A DNA stretch of 64,000 nt from positions 1 through 64,000 of the forward strand of contig JAIPJR010000001.1 of the NCBI GenBank assembly GCA_021734045.1. Reading direction: 5' to 3'. Within the stretch, counting starts at the first letter, position 1. Every line of letters begins with the position of its first letter. Below, piece after piece: positions 36,133-44,329 of the stretch. The notes under the pieces were generated by a model. It worked only from the letters and a program-made list of their open reading frames with translations. It had not been told where the DNA came from and did not search any database. This DNA comes from Fidelibacterota bacterium (GTDB lineage Bacteria > Fidelibacterota > UBA8477). The position numbers and the translations under genes are program-made.

Positions 36133-37440
36133 TCACGCATCCTTAAAATCCACATCCAGAATATGCACGCTGCAGGAGATACAAGGATCGTACGCCCGCA
36201 CCAGCATTTCCAAATGTTGGGTGATTTCCGGCTTGGTTTTGTCCACGATTTCAGGCACCAACTTTTGCATGTCTGCATCCACATTGGCCAGGTTTTGACC
36301 CGTGGGAATCACGCAGTTTGCCGCCACGATGCGCCCGTGATTGTCGTAAGTATAATCGTGAAACAGAATACCCCGAGGCACCTCCGTGGAGCCGATCCCA
36401 CGACCGTAACGGGTAGGTGTCTGGTTGGGTTTTTCTGCTTTCAGACCGCACCCCAAAAGCTCATCAATAATGCGCACACTATCTTCCATGCAGTGCACCA
36501 CTTCCACCACCTGCGCCACGGTATTCATGTACGGGTTGTAGCATTTGGGTTTTAAGCCCAACGTCTCAGCACCTGCCAGCGCGGATTCATTCAGGTGCTT
36601 GTAGTTATTATTCCACCGCGCCAGAGCACCCACCATATAAGCTTCCCGTTTGTGCCGGGCGTGTTTGGATGTGCTGTGTGCCACCACGAATTCATTGGTG
36701 ACACTGAGATAATCCTCCACCGGAAAAGTCCCACCATCGGAGGAGCATGCCGCCCCTCCATACAGCGCATATTCTTCAGGGTGAGTGAGTGAAATATACT
36801 CGGTTTCTCGCTCGAACTGAGGAATAGCACCGGCCAATGCTTTCATCGTCTCAACAGTAGCCGCGCAATCCGGTAGCCCTTCGTTGAGTAATTTATCCTT
36901 TAAGAGCAGCAGCTCGTCCCGGGTAGGAATGCGTGTAAAACCACCAGGTACCGGTGTAATGGGATGTACTGCCCGTCCGGAAACAATATCACCAATATCA
37001 TTTGCCAGACGCTTCATGCGTAATGCCCGCAGAACGACATCCTTGTGGGTGGCAATGAGGGGGAAAACGCTGGGGGCATCCAAAAAATCGGGAACTGCCA
37101 GAAAATAGGCATGGAGAATATTGGATTGTATGGTAGCGCCGTTCACCAGCAATTTGCGCAACAGAACGGTCTGTTCCGAAACCTCTAAACCAAGTGCTGC
37201 TTCAGTGGTTTTCAGCGAGGTGATTTGATGACCAAGGCTACAAATTCCACAAATCCGGCTGGTGATGATGGCTGCTTCGGTAAAACTGCGTCCCTTCAGC
37301 ATGGCTTCGAAGAATCGCGGTGGTTCAACAATATTCAGATGAGCTTTTTCCAGGACACCATCCCGCATATTCACGACAATGTTTCCATGCCCCTCCACCC
37401 GGGTGATGTGATGAACATTGATATCCAAATTCTTCTTCAT
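36133..37440 (-). CDS. hydA: Group 3b [NiFe]-hydrogenase large (alpha) subunit
   Basis: 435 residues. Nickel ligands are provided by L1 RICGICSLGH (C64, C67) and L2 DPCISCSVH (C420, C423, H426). The short tail ILDVDFKDA after H426 is the expected substrate of the maturation protease encoded next. Additional family segments are HHITRVEGHGNIVV and FLDAPSVFPLIA. The set of four subunits matches NAD(P)-coupled bidirectional hydrogenases/sulfhydrogenases, in the cytoplasm. It overlaps hydD by four bases. Confidence 0.95.
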   Translation of the reverse strand: MKKNLDINVHHITRVEGHGNIVVNMRDGVLEKAHLNIVEPPRFFEAMLKGRSFTEAAIITSRICGICSLGHQITSLKTTEAALGLEVSEQTVLLRKLLVNGATIQSNILHAYFLAVPDFLDAPSVFPLIATHKDVVLRALRMKRLANDIGDIVSGRAVHPITPVPGGFTRIPTRDELLLLKDKLLNEGLPDCAATVETMKALAGAIPQFERETEYISLTHPEEYALYGGAACSSDGGTFPVEDYLSVTNEFVVAHSTSKHARHKREAYMVGALARWNNNYKHLNESALAGAETLGLKPKCYNPYMNTVAQVVEVVHCMEDSVRIIDELLGCGLKAEKPNQTPTRYGRGIGSTEVPRGILFHDYTYDNHGRIVAANCVIPTGQNLANVDADMQKLVPEIVDKTKPEITQHLEMLVRAYDPCISCSVHILDVDFKDA

Positions 37441-38171
37441 ACGGCCACCTCATAAGCATTGAACAACTGTAATCGTTTCACCGCTTCATCCACTGACAGA
37501 CCTTTTTCCGTCAAAATTTCCACCATCGCTTCCCGATTCATCCCTTCCACAAACCCCCGGCAGCCGATACACGCCTGACCAACACCAGGGCAAATCGCCT
37601 GGCAGCCCGCCCGTGTTACAGGTCCCAGGCATATCTGTCCTTTGGTAAGGAGACATTCATTCTCTTCCAATTTGCATTCCACACAGACTGCATAGTTGTA
37701 TGTGGGCGGTGTTTTGCCCATGACCAGTGCTTTGAATAGTTGGAGAAAATCAGGCTGACTCATGGGACAGCCCCGCACCTCGTAATCCACAGCCACAATA
37801 GCTGAAATCGGCATAGCCGGGAGGGTGGCAAACCGGTATTTGTCTTGACCGTAAACCGTCTCCCTCACTTGTTCAATAGGCTGAATATTCTTCATGGCAT
37901 TAATGCCACCGTTCACCGCGCACGCGCCAAGTGCTACCAATATTTTGCTCCGGCGACGAATATCATGGATGCGCTCAACACATGAAGGAGAGGAAATGGA
38001 GCCTTCAACGAAAGTAATGTCATACTCATCACTGGTTTCATCCATGGCTTCCCGGAATTCCACCAAATCAACATGGGCCAGCAAATCCAGCAGTTCATTC
38101 TCAAAATTGAGTTTATTCAACTGACAACCTTCACAACCGGTAAAATCAAAAAAAGCAACTTTAGGTTTCAT
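37437..38171 (-). CDS. hydD: Group 3b hydrogenase small (delta) subunit
   Basis: 244 residues. It carries the proximal [4Fe-4S] cluster ligands in FTGCEGCQLNKL, ALGACAVNGGINAM and VRGCPMSQPDFL. A cysteine-rich C-terminal part (CVECKLEENECLL, then QAICPGVGQACIGCRG) can bind two further clusters. No Tat signal is present, consistent with a cytoplasmic enzyme. It lies between hydG and hydA. Confidence 0.94.
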   Translation of the reverse strand: MKPKVAFFDFTGCEGCQLNKLNFENELLDLLAHVDLVEFREAMDETSDEYDITFVEGSISSPSCVERIHDIRRRSKILVALGACAVNGGINAMKNIQPIEQVRETVYGQDKYRFATLPAMPISAIVAVDYEVRGCPMSQPDFLQLFKALVMGKTPPTYNYAVCVECKLEENECLLTKGQICLGPVTRAGCQAICPGVGQACIGCRGFVEGMNREAMVEILTEKGLSVDEAVKRLQLFNAYEVAV

Positions 38172-39023
38172 CTACAGCGCCTCCTCCAGCGGTTTGATAT
38201 CCGTGTACCGGAAGACCGGGCCATCCTGGCAGCAGTATTTCCCATTGATCTGACAATGTCCGCACTTACCCACACCACATTTCATCCTGCGTTCCAGCGA
38301 TACGAAAACCTGCTCATCAGGCAGGCGTTTTGACTTTAACGCCATGAGGACGAATTTGTACATCACCGGTGGACCTGTGACAGCTGCGATAGTATTTGGC
38401 AGATCCAATTGCAGTGCCGGAATCAGGGTTGTAATCACACCCACATTTCCAGTCCAGTCCGCGTTACCATGATCCACAGTCACATGAAATTCCACATCAT
38501 CACGCGCCGTCCATTCTGCCAGTTCTTCCCGGTAGAGCAATTCAGCTGGCGATTTTGTCCCATAGAGTATAATGAGCCGCCCAAATTCGGCTCTCCGGTC
38601 CAGGATGTAATGAATAAGCGATCGTAACGGGACGATACCAATACCACCACCGACTATCAGCACATCCTTCCCTCTGAACTCATTCACATTAAAACCATGA
38701 CCGAAGGGGCCCCGAATACCAATCGTGTCACCGGTATCCAGTGTTCGCAAGACCGATGTCAGCATACCCACTTTGCGGATACACAACTCAAAGCTGCCTT
38801 GCCTGGTGGGTGATGATGAGACGGAAATGGGCGCTTCACCAACCCCCAGAACGGATACCTCTACAAATTGTCCCGGTGTATGTCCCAGATCCTGACCACC
38901 GGGCAGCTCCACACGATACCATTTTTCCAGTTTCGTCAGTTCTTTTGCTTCCACGATTTTACACATGGTAGGCAGGTAGAGGCCCCGCTCTGCCGGGAGC
39001 GTTATATCATGCAAATGTTTCAT
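38172..39023 (-). CDS. hydG: Group 3b hydrogenase FAD/NAD(P)-binding (gamma) subunit
   Basis: 283 residues of the ferredoxin-NADP-reductase-like family. FAD contact region APISVSSSPT, NAD(P) site VLIVGGGIGIVPLRSLIHY, and a C-terminal [2Fe-2S] motif RRMKCGVGKCGHCQINGKYC. It transfers electrons between the iron-sulfur relay and NAD(P)H. The start overlaps the hydB stop by four bases. Confidence 0.94.
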   Translation of the reverse strand: MKHLHDITLPAERGLYLPTMCKIVEAKELTKLEKWYRVELPGGQDLGHTPGQFVEVSVLGVGEAPISVSSSPTRQGSFELCIRKVGMLTSVLRTLDTGDTIGIRGPFGHGFNVNEFRGKDVLIVGGGIGIVPLRSLIHYILDRRAEFGRLIILYGTKSPAELLYREELAEWTARDDVEFHVTVDHGNADWTGNVGVITTLIPALQLDLPNTIAAVTGPPVMYKFVLMALKSKRLPDEQVFVSLERRMKCGVGKCGHCQINGKYCCQDGPVFRYTDIKPLEEAL

Positions 39024-40057
39024 GCCACCACCCCCGTTTTCGCATATTGTTGGTTTTCATAATCCTGGATCAAATTATTCACAATATCCGTGAGTGAGAT
39101 GCCCGCGGGGCAGAAGGCCGTACAGCGTCCACACCCCACACACCAGGGAACGCCCTCTTGGTCAGTGATATACTTGAACTTGCGGTAAACGCGGTGACGG
39201 GTTCGCTGCTCGTATTTGTCACGAAAATTTTCACCACCCGCCACCTCCGCGAAGGGCGTGAGCATGCAGCCGTCCCATTGGCGCCGCCGCTCGCCGGACT
39301 TCACATCCAGCGCCACATCATCCATCACATCGAAACAGTAACACGTGGGGCACATGAGATTACAGGTTCCGCAACCCACACAGCGCTCGGCAACCTTTTG
39401 CCAGACTTCCGAGTGGTACACGTGCTGGAATACTTCCGGAATACGGTTGTAATGGTATTTCAGCTTGTTTTTGAAATTCCGCTCAAAACGGACAATATCT
39501 TTCACAGCCTTGAGTTTCTGAAACCCCTTCAGCAAATCAGAACCCTCTTTATTCAGGATGAACAGGTAGTAATTGGTATCTACTTTATTCAGGAAAAGAT
39601 CGAATCCTTCCATCTCTTCCACCCGGATTCCAACACTGCGGGAGAAGTGATAGTCGTCGGGCTCAAAAGAAATTCCGATGAAAATGGCGTCCTGCCGGCG
39701 CAGGATATAATTAGGCTCGGGATGCCCCTCAATCATATTGTGATCCAGGCGCAGAACCGCCTGCATGTCGTAACTGTGGACCCCGAAAAATATCCGCTTT
39801 TCCGGCTTAATCTCTTCCTCCACAACATTTTGTTTCTGAATCGAGTACTGCAGGAGCCGTTCAGTTGGCGGCAGGAAAAATTTCTTAAGGGACAACATTG
39901 TCCGGTTGTAATCAAGGACCACTTCAGATGCATGCGTTACCCGTTCAAAGCTGTACGACTTTTCACCCTTCTGGTGTGGTGCGTACACCGGGGCGATTTT
40001 TTTTAAATGCTCAAGCAGGTCAGGTACTGCTTTTTGAGCCAGATGATAGCACTCCAT
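39020..40057 (-). CDS. hydB: Group 3b hydrogenase 4Fe-4S dicluster (beta) subunit
   Basis: 345 residues from the ATG at 40057. Two ferredoxin-type cysteine sets lie in the C-terminal third: RCVGCGTCNLMCPTCYCFDV and CVGCGRCTAFCPAG. The N-terminal two thirds match the HydB/anaerobic-sulfite-reductase A family (FFGVHSYDMQAVLRLD). It is the first gene of an eight-gene operon (hydB-G-D-A, protease, receiver, kinase, ACT). A consensus sigma-54 promoter sits 79-94 bases upstream. Confidence 0.94.
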   Translation of the reverse strand: MECYHLAQKAVPDLLEHLKKIAPVYAPHQKGEKSYSFERVTHASEVVLDYNRTMLSLKKFFLPPTERLLQYSIQKQNVVEEEIKPEKRIFFGVHSYDMQAVLRLDHNMIEGHPEPNYILRRQDAIFIGISFEPDDYHFSRSVGIRVEEMEGFDLFLNKVDTNYYLFILNKEGSDLLKGFQKLKAVKDIVRFERNFKNKLKYHYNRIPEVFQHVYHSEVWQKVAERCVGCGTCNLMCPTCYCFDVMDDVALDVKSGERRRQWDGCMLTPFAEVAGGENFRDKYEQRTRHRVYRKFKYITDQEGVPWCVGCGRCTAFCPAGISLTDIVNNLIQDYENQQYAKTGVVA

Positions 40058-40135
40058 CAATTTGCCTCTTTATCAATAGATGTTAAAAAAAATGCGTGTA
40101 TGTGCGGCATTTTGCCTCCCTTGAGCAAGGGAAGT

Positions 40136-40151
40136 TGCAAAGCAAGTGCCA
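40136..40151 (-). promoter_or_regulatory. Consensus sigma-54 promoter of the hydrogenase operon
   Basis: On the minus strand TGGCAC, five bases, TTGCA with exactly ten bases between GG and GC. It predicts a start about 68 bases before the hydB ATG. A 14-base palindrome CCCTTGAGCAAGGG (40118-40131) lies at the start region. Of the 40058-40353 gap, the remainder shows no gene. Confidence 0.65.
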
Positions 40152-40284
40152 CATATGTTCTTGTTTTTACTGTTATTAATTGCGCATGTGAACTAACTGG
40201 ATGCCCGTGTTTCTTCTGCCAGACAGCACCAGTCAATAGCGCTAACTTCAGGGTATTTTAAGGGTTGGGAGGCGAGTAATTGTC

Positions 40285-40323
40285 CCAATCTTCCCGATGG
40301 TTTTGATTCACCGGGAAGATTGG
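40285..40323 (-). terminator. Twelve-base-pair hairpin after the T9SS propeller gene
   Basis: CCAATCTTCCCG and CGGGAAGATTGG pair perfectly around a 15-base loop, about 30 bases past the stop at 40354. No T-run follows on the minus strand, so it may be an mRNA 3'-end stabiliser or a factor-assisted terminator. Confidence 0.5.
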
Positions 40324-40353
40324 AATTTAGGAAGTGAAATTTATCGTACTGAT

Positions 40354-41664
40354 TTACCGGACCAGGGTAACCTTTTGGAGGAAGCGCCGGTGGTTTACGG
40401 AAATTTCCAGGATGTAAACACCACTGGATACGGGATTCACATTGTCATTATACCCGTCCCAACGGAGTGAGTAGGATCCGGCTAATTTTTCTGCTTCTGG
40501 GCTGATAACACGGACGCGCCGCCCTCGGATATCATAAACAGTGACCCCCACTTGGGCTGTACTCGTCAGGCTGAGAGTGAAATTGGTTTCCGGGTTGAAT
40601 GGATTAGGATAGGCCGGTGAAATGCGGAAATCGCCTGGGATATGGTACTCAGCAATATCCGTGGTGGTGGTAGGAGCGATAACGATTTTGGAGGGACCGT
40701 CTCCAACAACGAGCTGGTGCGTACTGGTACCATCGGCGGTGATATGATACACCTCATCTGTATCAAAACTGGCTACCCACGCTCCCGATTCCCGGGGGTC
40801 GGTAGCCACAGACATCACACCGTGACCGACGGTCAGCGGATTGGATTCGCCATTTTGAACCACAAAATCCGCCATGGAATAGGTATAGATTAACCCGGCC
40901 GGCGCATCACCCCAGCCACCGGCCGCCAGATAGACCACACCGTCTGTATCTGCTGCGAACGCACCTGGACTGCCACCAATTTCCAATGTGTCCAGCACGC
41001 TATTGTCACTCAACTCAATCCGGACCACCCGGCCAAATTCACTGTAATAGTTACCGGTGCAAAGCACATGGAGCGTGCCGTCATCAGACCGGAGCAGTTT
41101 TTGTGGATTGGTGGGCACCGCATAATCACCGATGATGTTCAGATCTTCGGCATCATGTACCACAATTTTGCCCTGTCCATAACTCCAGTCACTGGAATTG
41201 AAATTTGAGCTGGTGACATAAATATGGCCGTCAGCTACCAGAATTCCCTCAGGTGAAGGGCCGGTTTCCACCGTGTCAATGACACTGGCGGTGGTCAAAT
41301 CTATCCGCGCCAACTGATTAGACTGAAACAGACTCACCAGGACATTTCCTGTACCGTCCAGCGTCATTTCATAGGGATTTGAATTTTCCGGTAAGGGTAT
41401 ATCTGCCAGTAGATTGAAATTGTGCCTGTTAAAAATCTGTAGGTTGTGGGACCCAGAATTCAGTACCAGCAACGAGTCACCCTTGATCAGCATGTCGTTT
41501 GGGTATAAGCCGACTGTGGAGGCATCGTTGGTGGTGGTTTCACCATCCCAGATACTGATGGTCTCAGCCAGGCTATTCAGTATATAAAGCTCACTACCGG
41601 CAATAAGGAGGTGTGTTTGAATGAGCGTGAGAATAATGATACGGGAAATCGATTTGAATGTCAT
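40354..41664 (-). CDS. Secreted YVTN/YncE-type beta-propeller with type IX sorting domain, BtuG-like
   Basis: 436 residues. An N-terminal signal peptide (SRIIILTLIQTHLLIAG) has no lipobox cysteine. Residues ~25-335 contain repeated propeller blades of the YncE kind (ELYILNSLAETISIWDG, GDSLLVLNSGSHNLQIFN, RIDLTTASVIDTVETGPSPE). Residues ~350-436 form a type IX secretion C-terminal domain with AYPNPFNPETNF, VTVYDIRGRRVR and SGVYILEISVNHRRFLQKVTL. It follows a cobalamin riboswitch and a BtuB-like receptor in one transcription unit. In Bacteroides the BtuB partner BtuG is a surface beta-propeller that captures B12; this protein has the same fold class and context but T9SS export instead of a lipid anchor. 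The B12 role is inference. Confidence 0.72.
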   Translation of the reverse strand: MTFKSISRIIILTLIQTHLLIAGSELYILNSLAETISIWDGETTTNDASTVGLYPNDMLIKGDSLLVLNSGSHNLQIFNRHNFNLLADIPLPENSNPYEMTLDGTGNVLVSLFQSNQLARIDLTTASVIDTVETGPSPEGILVADGHIYVTSSNFNSSDWSYGQGKIVVHDAEDLNIIGDYAVPTNPQKLLRSDDGTLHVLCTGNYYSEFGRVVRIELSDNSVLDTLEIGGSPGAFAADTDGVVYLAAGGWGDAPAGLIYTYSMADFVVQNGESNPLTVGHGVMSVATDPRESGAWVASFDTDEVYHITADGTSTHQLVVGDGPSKIVIAPTTTTDIAEYHIPGDFRISPAYPNPFNPETNFTLSLTSTAQVGVTVYDIRGRRVRVISPEAEKLAGSYSLRWDGYNDNVNPVSSGVYILEISVNHRRFLQKVTLVR

Positions 41665-41705
41665 CTTAGCTCCGTTTAATCGTTAAAGTTACGGCTTGAA
41701 TTGTT

Positions 41706-43907
41706 TCAGATTGAGGCTGAGAGTGAAAAACTCACCTGGCGTCCCGGCAGGGGATATCGTTCCAGCACCTCATACTGCTGGTTGGTGAGATTGTGGATGG
41801 TCAGGTTCGTGGTGAGGGTGGTTGTGGCGAATGAAAATTTATTTCCCACGGCCATGGTCCAGTCGGAAAACGGTTCCAGCCATTTGGTATTAGCTTTACG
41901 GATATATGTGCGTCCCTGTGCATGCCAGGTGGTTTGCAAGAAATAGCTTCGCCATTGCCATTTTGTATTCACGGTTACCTGATGTAATGCCCGGTAGGGC
42001 AGGTATTTTTGATAAGAATTAGCTCCCGGTGTGAGATTAATTGGGCGTCTGGCATCATACATCACATCCATCATGAAATAATTTGCCCAAGGGGTCAGGC
42101 TGACCAGAACATTGTACCCGGTAATCTGTGCCGATTCCACATTTTCAGGTGCGAAACGGTTGGCGTAACCCCGCACCCAACTGATGAGGTCTGTATATTT
42201 CTGACGGTACACCGTTCCGGACAGGGTCACTTGCCAGGGTGAAAAATCCGTGAAACGCAATCCCCACTCCGCATCCCGACTGCGCTCAGGATTCAAATCC
42301 GGATTGCCTACAGCATAAGCGTCGGGCACCCAGAATAATTCCCAGAAGCTGGGCAGGCGGTATCCCGTACCCATTTTGATCCAGGTCGAGAAGCGCTCTG
42401 TGTGTAGCCGCCAATGGGTCTGCCAGGTAAATGACACCTCACTTCGGCCCGTCGTTTCGTAGCGGGTCATTAAGGTGGGCGAGAGGGTATAGTTGGAGAT
42501 AGGCAGATGATACTCTCCGGATGCCACAATCGCCCGGGTATCGCGTTCATGCTGACCCAGACTGTACTGGGGGCGCAACCGATCCTGAGCGTCAAGGGAC
42601 TCACCACGCCAGGTCATTTCCAGCCCCAGAGCCGTGGACTCGGATTGGTAGGTTCCCTTCAGACTTTGCTCCAGAAGTCCGTGTGCCGTTTGAAGATGAT
42701 ACCCACCAAATACCGATTCCTGAGCAGATTGATTCTGCTCTGTTCGGTCCCAGGTGGTAGCACTGGTGACAGACCAGGAATTTTTGTTGAAAATCACTTG
42801 GGTAGCCAGGTGCTGCTGCAGTGCGTCCCGGGTGGCGTCGGGTGTTAATTCATACAATGGCCCGGGTAATCCCTGTTGAGAATGGCTTACAAATCCCAGA
42901 CTTTCCCAATGCAGACCGGAGCGCGGTGAGTAGGTGGTGTTCAGCCACAGCGATTGTTGGGAATGGGCAGCATTCTGTCGTCGGAAAGATTCACCGTCCA
43001 CCGTGTACGGGTAATTATTTTGACCCGTTTCCCAATTTCCATGCGCGCTTACCGAGAATGTACGGCGGCGTACTTCGCCCCGTGCCCGCATGCGCTGCTG
43101 GCCCCAATTTCCGGTGGTAGCTGTTAAGCCATACTGCTCGTCCTGGGGAGCTGGTGCCAGGATAATATTCACCACCCCGCCCATAGCCTGGCTACCGTAC
43201 CGGGAAGACTGATTGCCGGGTGCGATTTGGATTTCACCGATGGATTGGGGCGCAATCTGATTCACATCAAAACCACCGCTACTACCGGTCTGTACCGGCT
43301 GGCCGTTCACCAGAATCAAGACCTGATTGGCTTGGCTGCCCCGAAGGGTAATTTTTGGCGTTTGGCCTGGTCCCCTTGACTGGCGTTCAATTTCAGGGAT
43401 ACGCACGAGCAAATCGGATACATCCCGGGCAACCAGGATATCTTCCTCTGAGGGCCGAAAGCGGTGAAATGTACCGGCTGGTAGCGATAGGTTTCGTGGT
43501 GACGCGGTGGCTTCCACCTGTACCGCAGGGAGATCAATCTGTCGCGGTGTGAGCGTCACGGAGAGATTCGCACTGCCCCGGGGATTCAGGTCAATGGCCA
43601 GTTCTTCCGGTTCGTATCCGATATGCGTAAAGCGGAGTTTCACACTACCCGCCCGAGGTGCCTGTATTTGGAAGCGTCCGGACTGATTGGTGACGGTGCC
43701 CGTGCTGGCATTCATCAGGATGACCTGGGTTTCTGCCAGCCCTTTTCCCGTAATCGCATCCCGGACAATGCCGGAAACGGTGAAATCCCGGCCAAAGTTC
43801 CAGGACGGGCAAATGAGTAACACCACCAGGAAGGTTCTGAGTAATGGAAACAGTTTTACCGGAACTGGTAGTCGCGGTTTTGGGGGAAGTGAGTATGAGA
43901 AATACAT
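41706..43907 (-). CDS. btuB: TonB-dependent outer-membrane receptor, BtuB-like (cobalamin uptake)
   Basis: 733 residues from the ATG at 43907, with a GAGG site eight bases upstream. A signal peptide is followed by a carboxypeptidase-regulatory-like domain (SGIVRDAITGKGLAETQVIL) and a plug (DLLVRIPEIERQSRGPGQTP, ITLRGSQANQVLILVNGQPV, SRYGSQAMGGVVNIIL). A 22-strand barrel follows, with SFWELFWVPDAYAVGNPDLN near residue 540. The mRNA leader is a cobalamin riboswitch, so B12 or corrinoids are the expected ligand. The propeller gene follows 41 bases downstream. Confidence 0.9.
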   Translation of the reverse strand: MYFSYSLPPKPRLPVPVKLFPLLRTFLVVLLICPSWNFGRDFTVSGIVRDAITGKGLAETQVILMNASTGTVTNQSGRFQIQAPRAGSVKLRFTHIGYEPEELAIDLNPRGSANLSVTLTPRQIDLPAVQVEATASPRNLSLPAGTFHRFRPSEEDILVARDVSDLLVRIPEIERQSRGPGQTPKITLRGSQANQVLILVNGQPVQTGSSGGFDVNQIAPQSIGEIQIAPGNQSSRYGSQAMGGVVNIILAPAPQDEQYGLTATTGNWGQQRMRARGEVRRRTFSVSAHGNWETGQNNYPYTVDGESFRRQNAAHSQQSLWLNTTYSPRSGLHWESLGFVSHSQQGLPGPLYELTPDATRDALQQHLATQVIFNKNSWSVTSATTWDRTEQNQSAQESVFGGYHLQTAHGLLEQSLKGTYQSESTALGLEMTWRGESLDAQDRLRPQYSLGQHERDTRAIVASGEYHLPISNYTLSPTLMTRYETTGRSEVSFTWQTHWRLHTERFSTWIKMGTGYRLPSFWELFWVPDAYAVGNPDLNPERSRDAEWGLRFTDFSPWQVTLSGTVYRQKYTDLISWVRGYANRFAPENVESAQITGYNVLVSLTPWANYFMMDVMYDARRPINLTPGANSYQKYLPYRALHQVTVNTKWQWRSYFLQTTWHAQGRTYIRKANTKWLEPFSDWTMAVGNKFSFATTTLTTNLTIHNLTNQQYEVLERYPLPGRQVSFSLSASI

Positions 43908-43943
43908 CTGCAAACCTCATTCGCGAAGGCTATAGCGTGAATG

Positions 43944-44093
43944 ACGTGTCGTGCAGGTGTCCTGACTCCCGGATCATTCTCCTCCAGCGCCTTCCCAGCT
44001 AGGTAAAAAGCCAGTGGCGGATTGCCAGATTCGTTCCCGGTTACAGTAGCGCGTCTGTGCCCGATTCTCACGGGCTTCCCGTACGCGACACAT
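43944..44093 (-). promoter_or_regulatory. Cobalamin (B12) riboswitch
   Basis: Read on the minus strand, the leader holds GGGAAGCCCGTGAGAATCGG, then CGCTACTGTAA, GCCACTGG, GGGAAGGCGC and the B12 box GAGTCAGGACACCTGC (43953-43968). Spacing and order are those of the class I cobalamin aptamer. The closing P1 stem is GUGUCG near 44087-44092 with CGACAC near 43945-43951. It ends about 40 bases before the btuB start, so control of translation or transcription of btuB and the propeller gene is expected. The rest of the 43908-44329 gap has no gene. Confidence 0.95.
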
Positions 44094-44329
44094 CTCAAAA
44101 TTTGAAAAATCGCTCATTAAGCTAAATGGCTCCTGGTTGATTACAATAAATTTCTTACACGATGATGCATTTCTTTGTTCGGTGGATAGTAAGCAACAAT
44201 AAATACAGTTAGATACGCGATAAATCACCCGGAGCATACCTGGGGATGATACGGTCTTGCAGGCGGGATATCCGCCGTTGGAGTCTAATCCGTCAGCGGT
44301 TAAATTGGCCACGCCTTGAAGGAGGGATT

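Noticed and set aside
39158-40006. A 282-codon plus-strand open frame opposite hydB
   Set aside because: It is fully antisense to a well-supported hydrogenase subunit with two ferredoxin motifs, has no recognisable domain and no ribosome site.
40180-40250. Imperfect inverted repeat ACTGGaTGC / GCACCAGT upstream of the hydrogenase promoter as an enhancer
   Set aside because: Only eight bases with a bulge and a ~20-base separation; no second copy to support an activator site.
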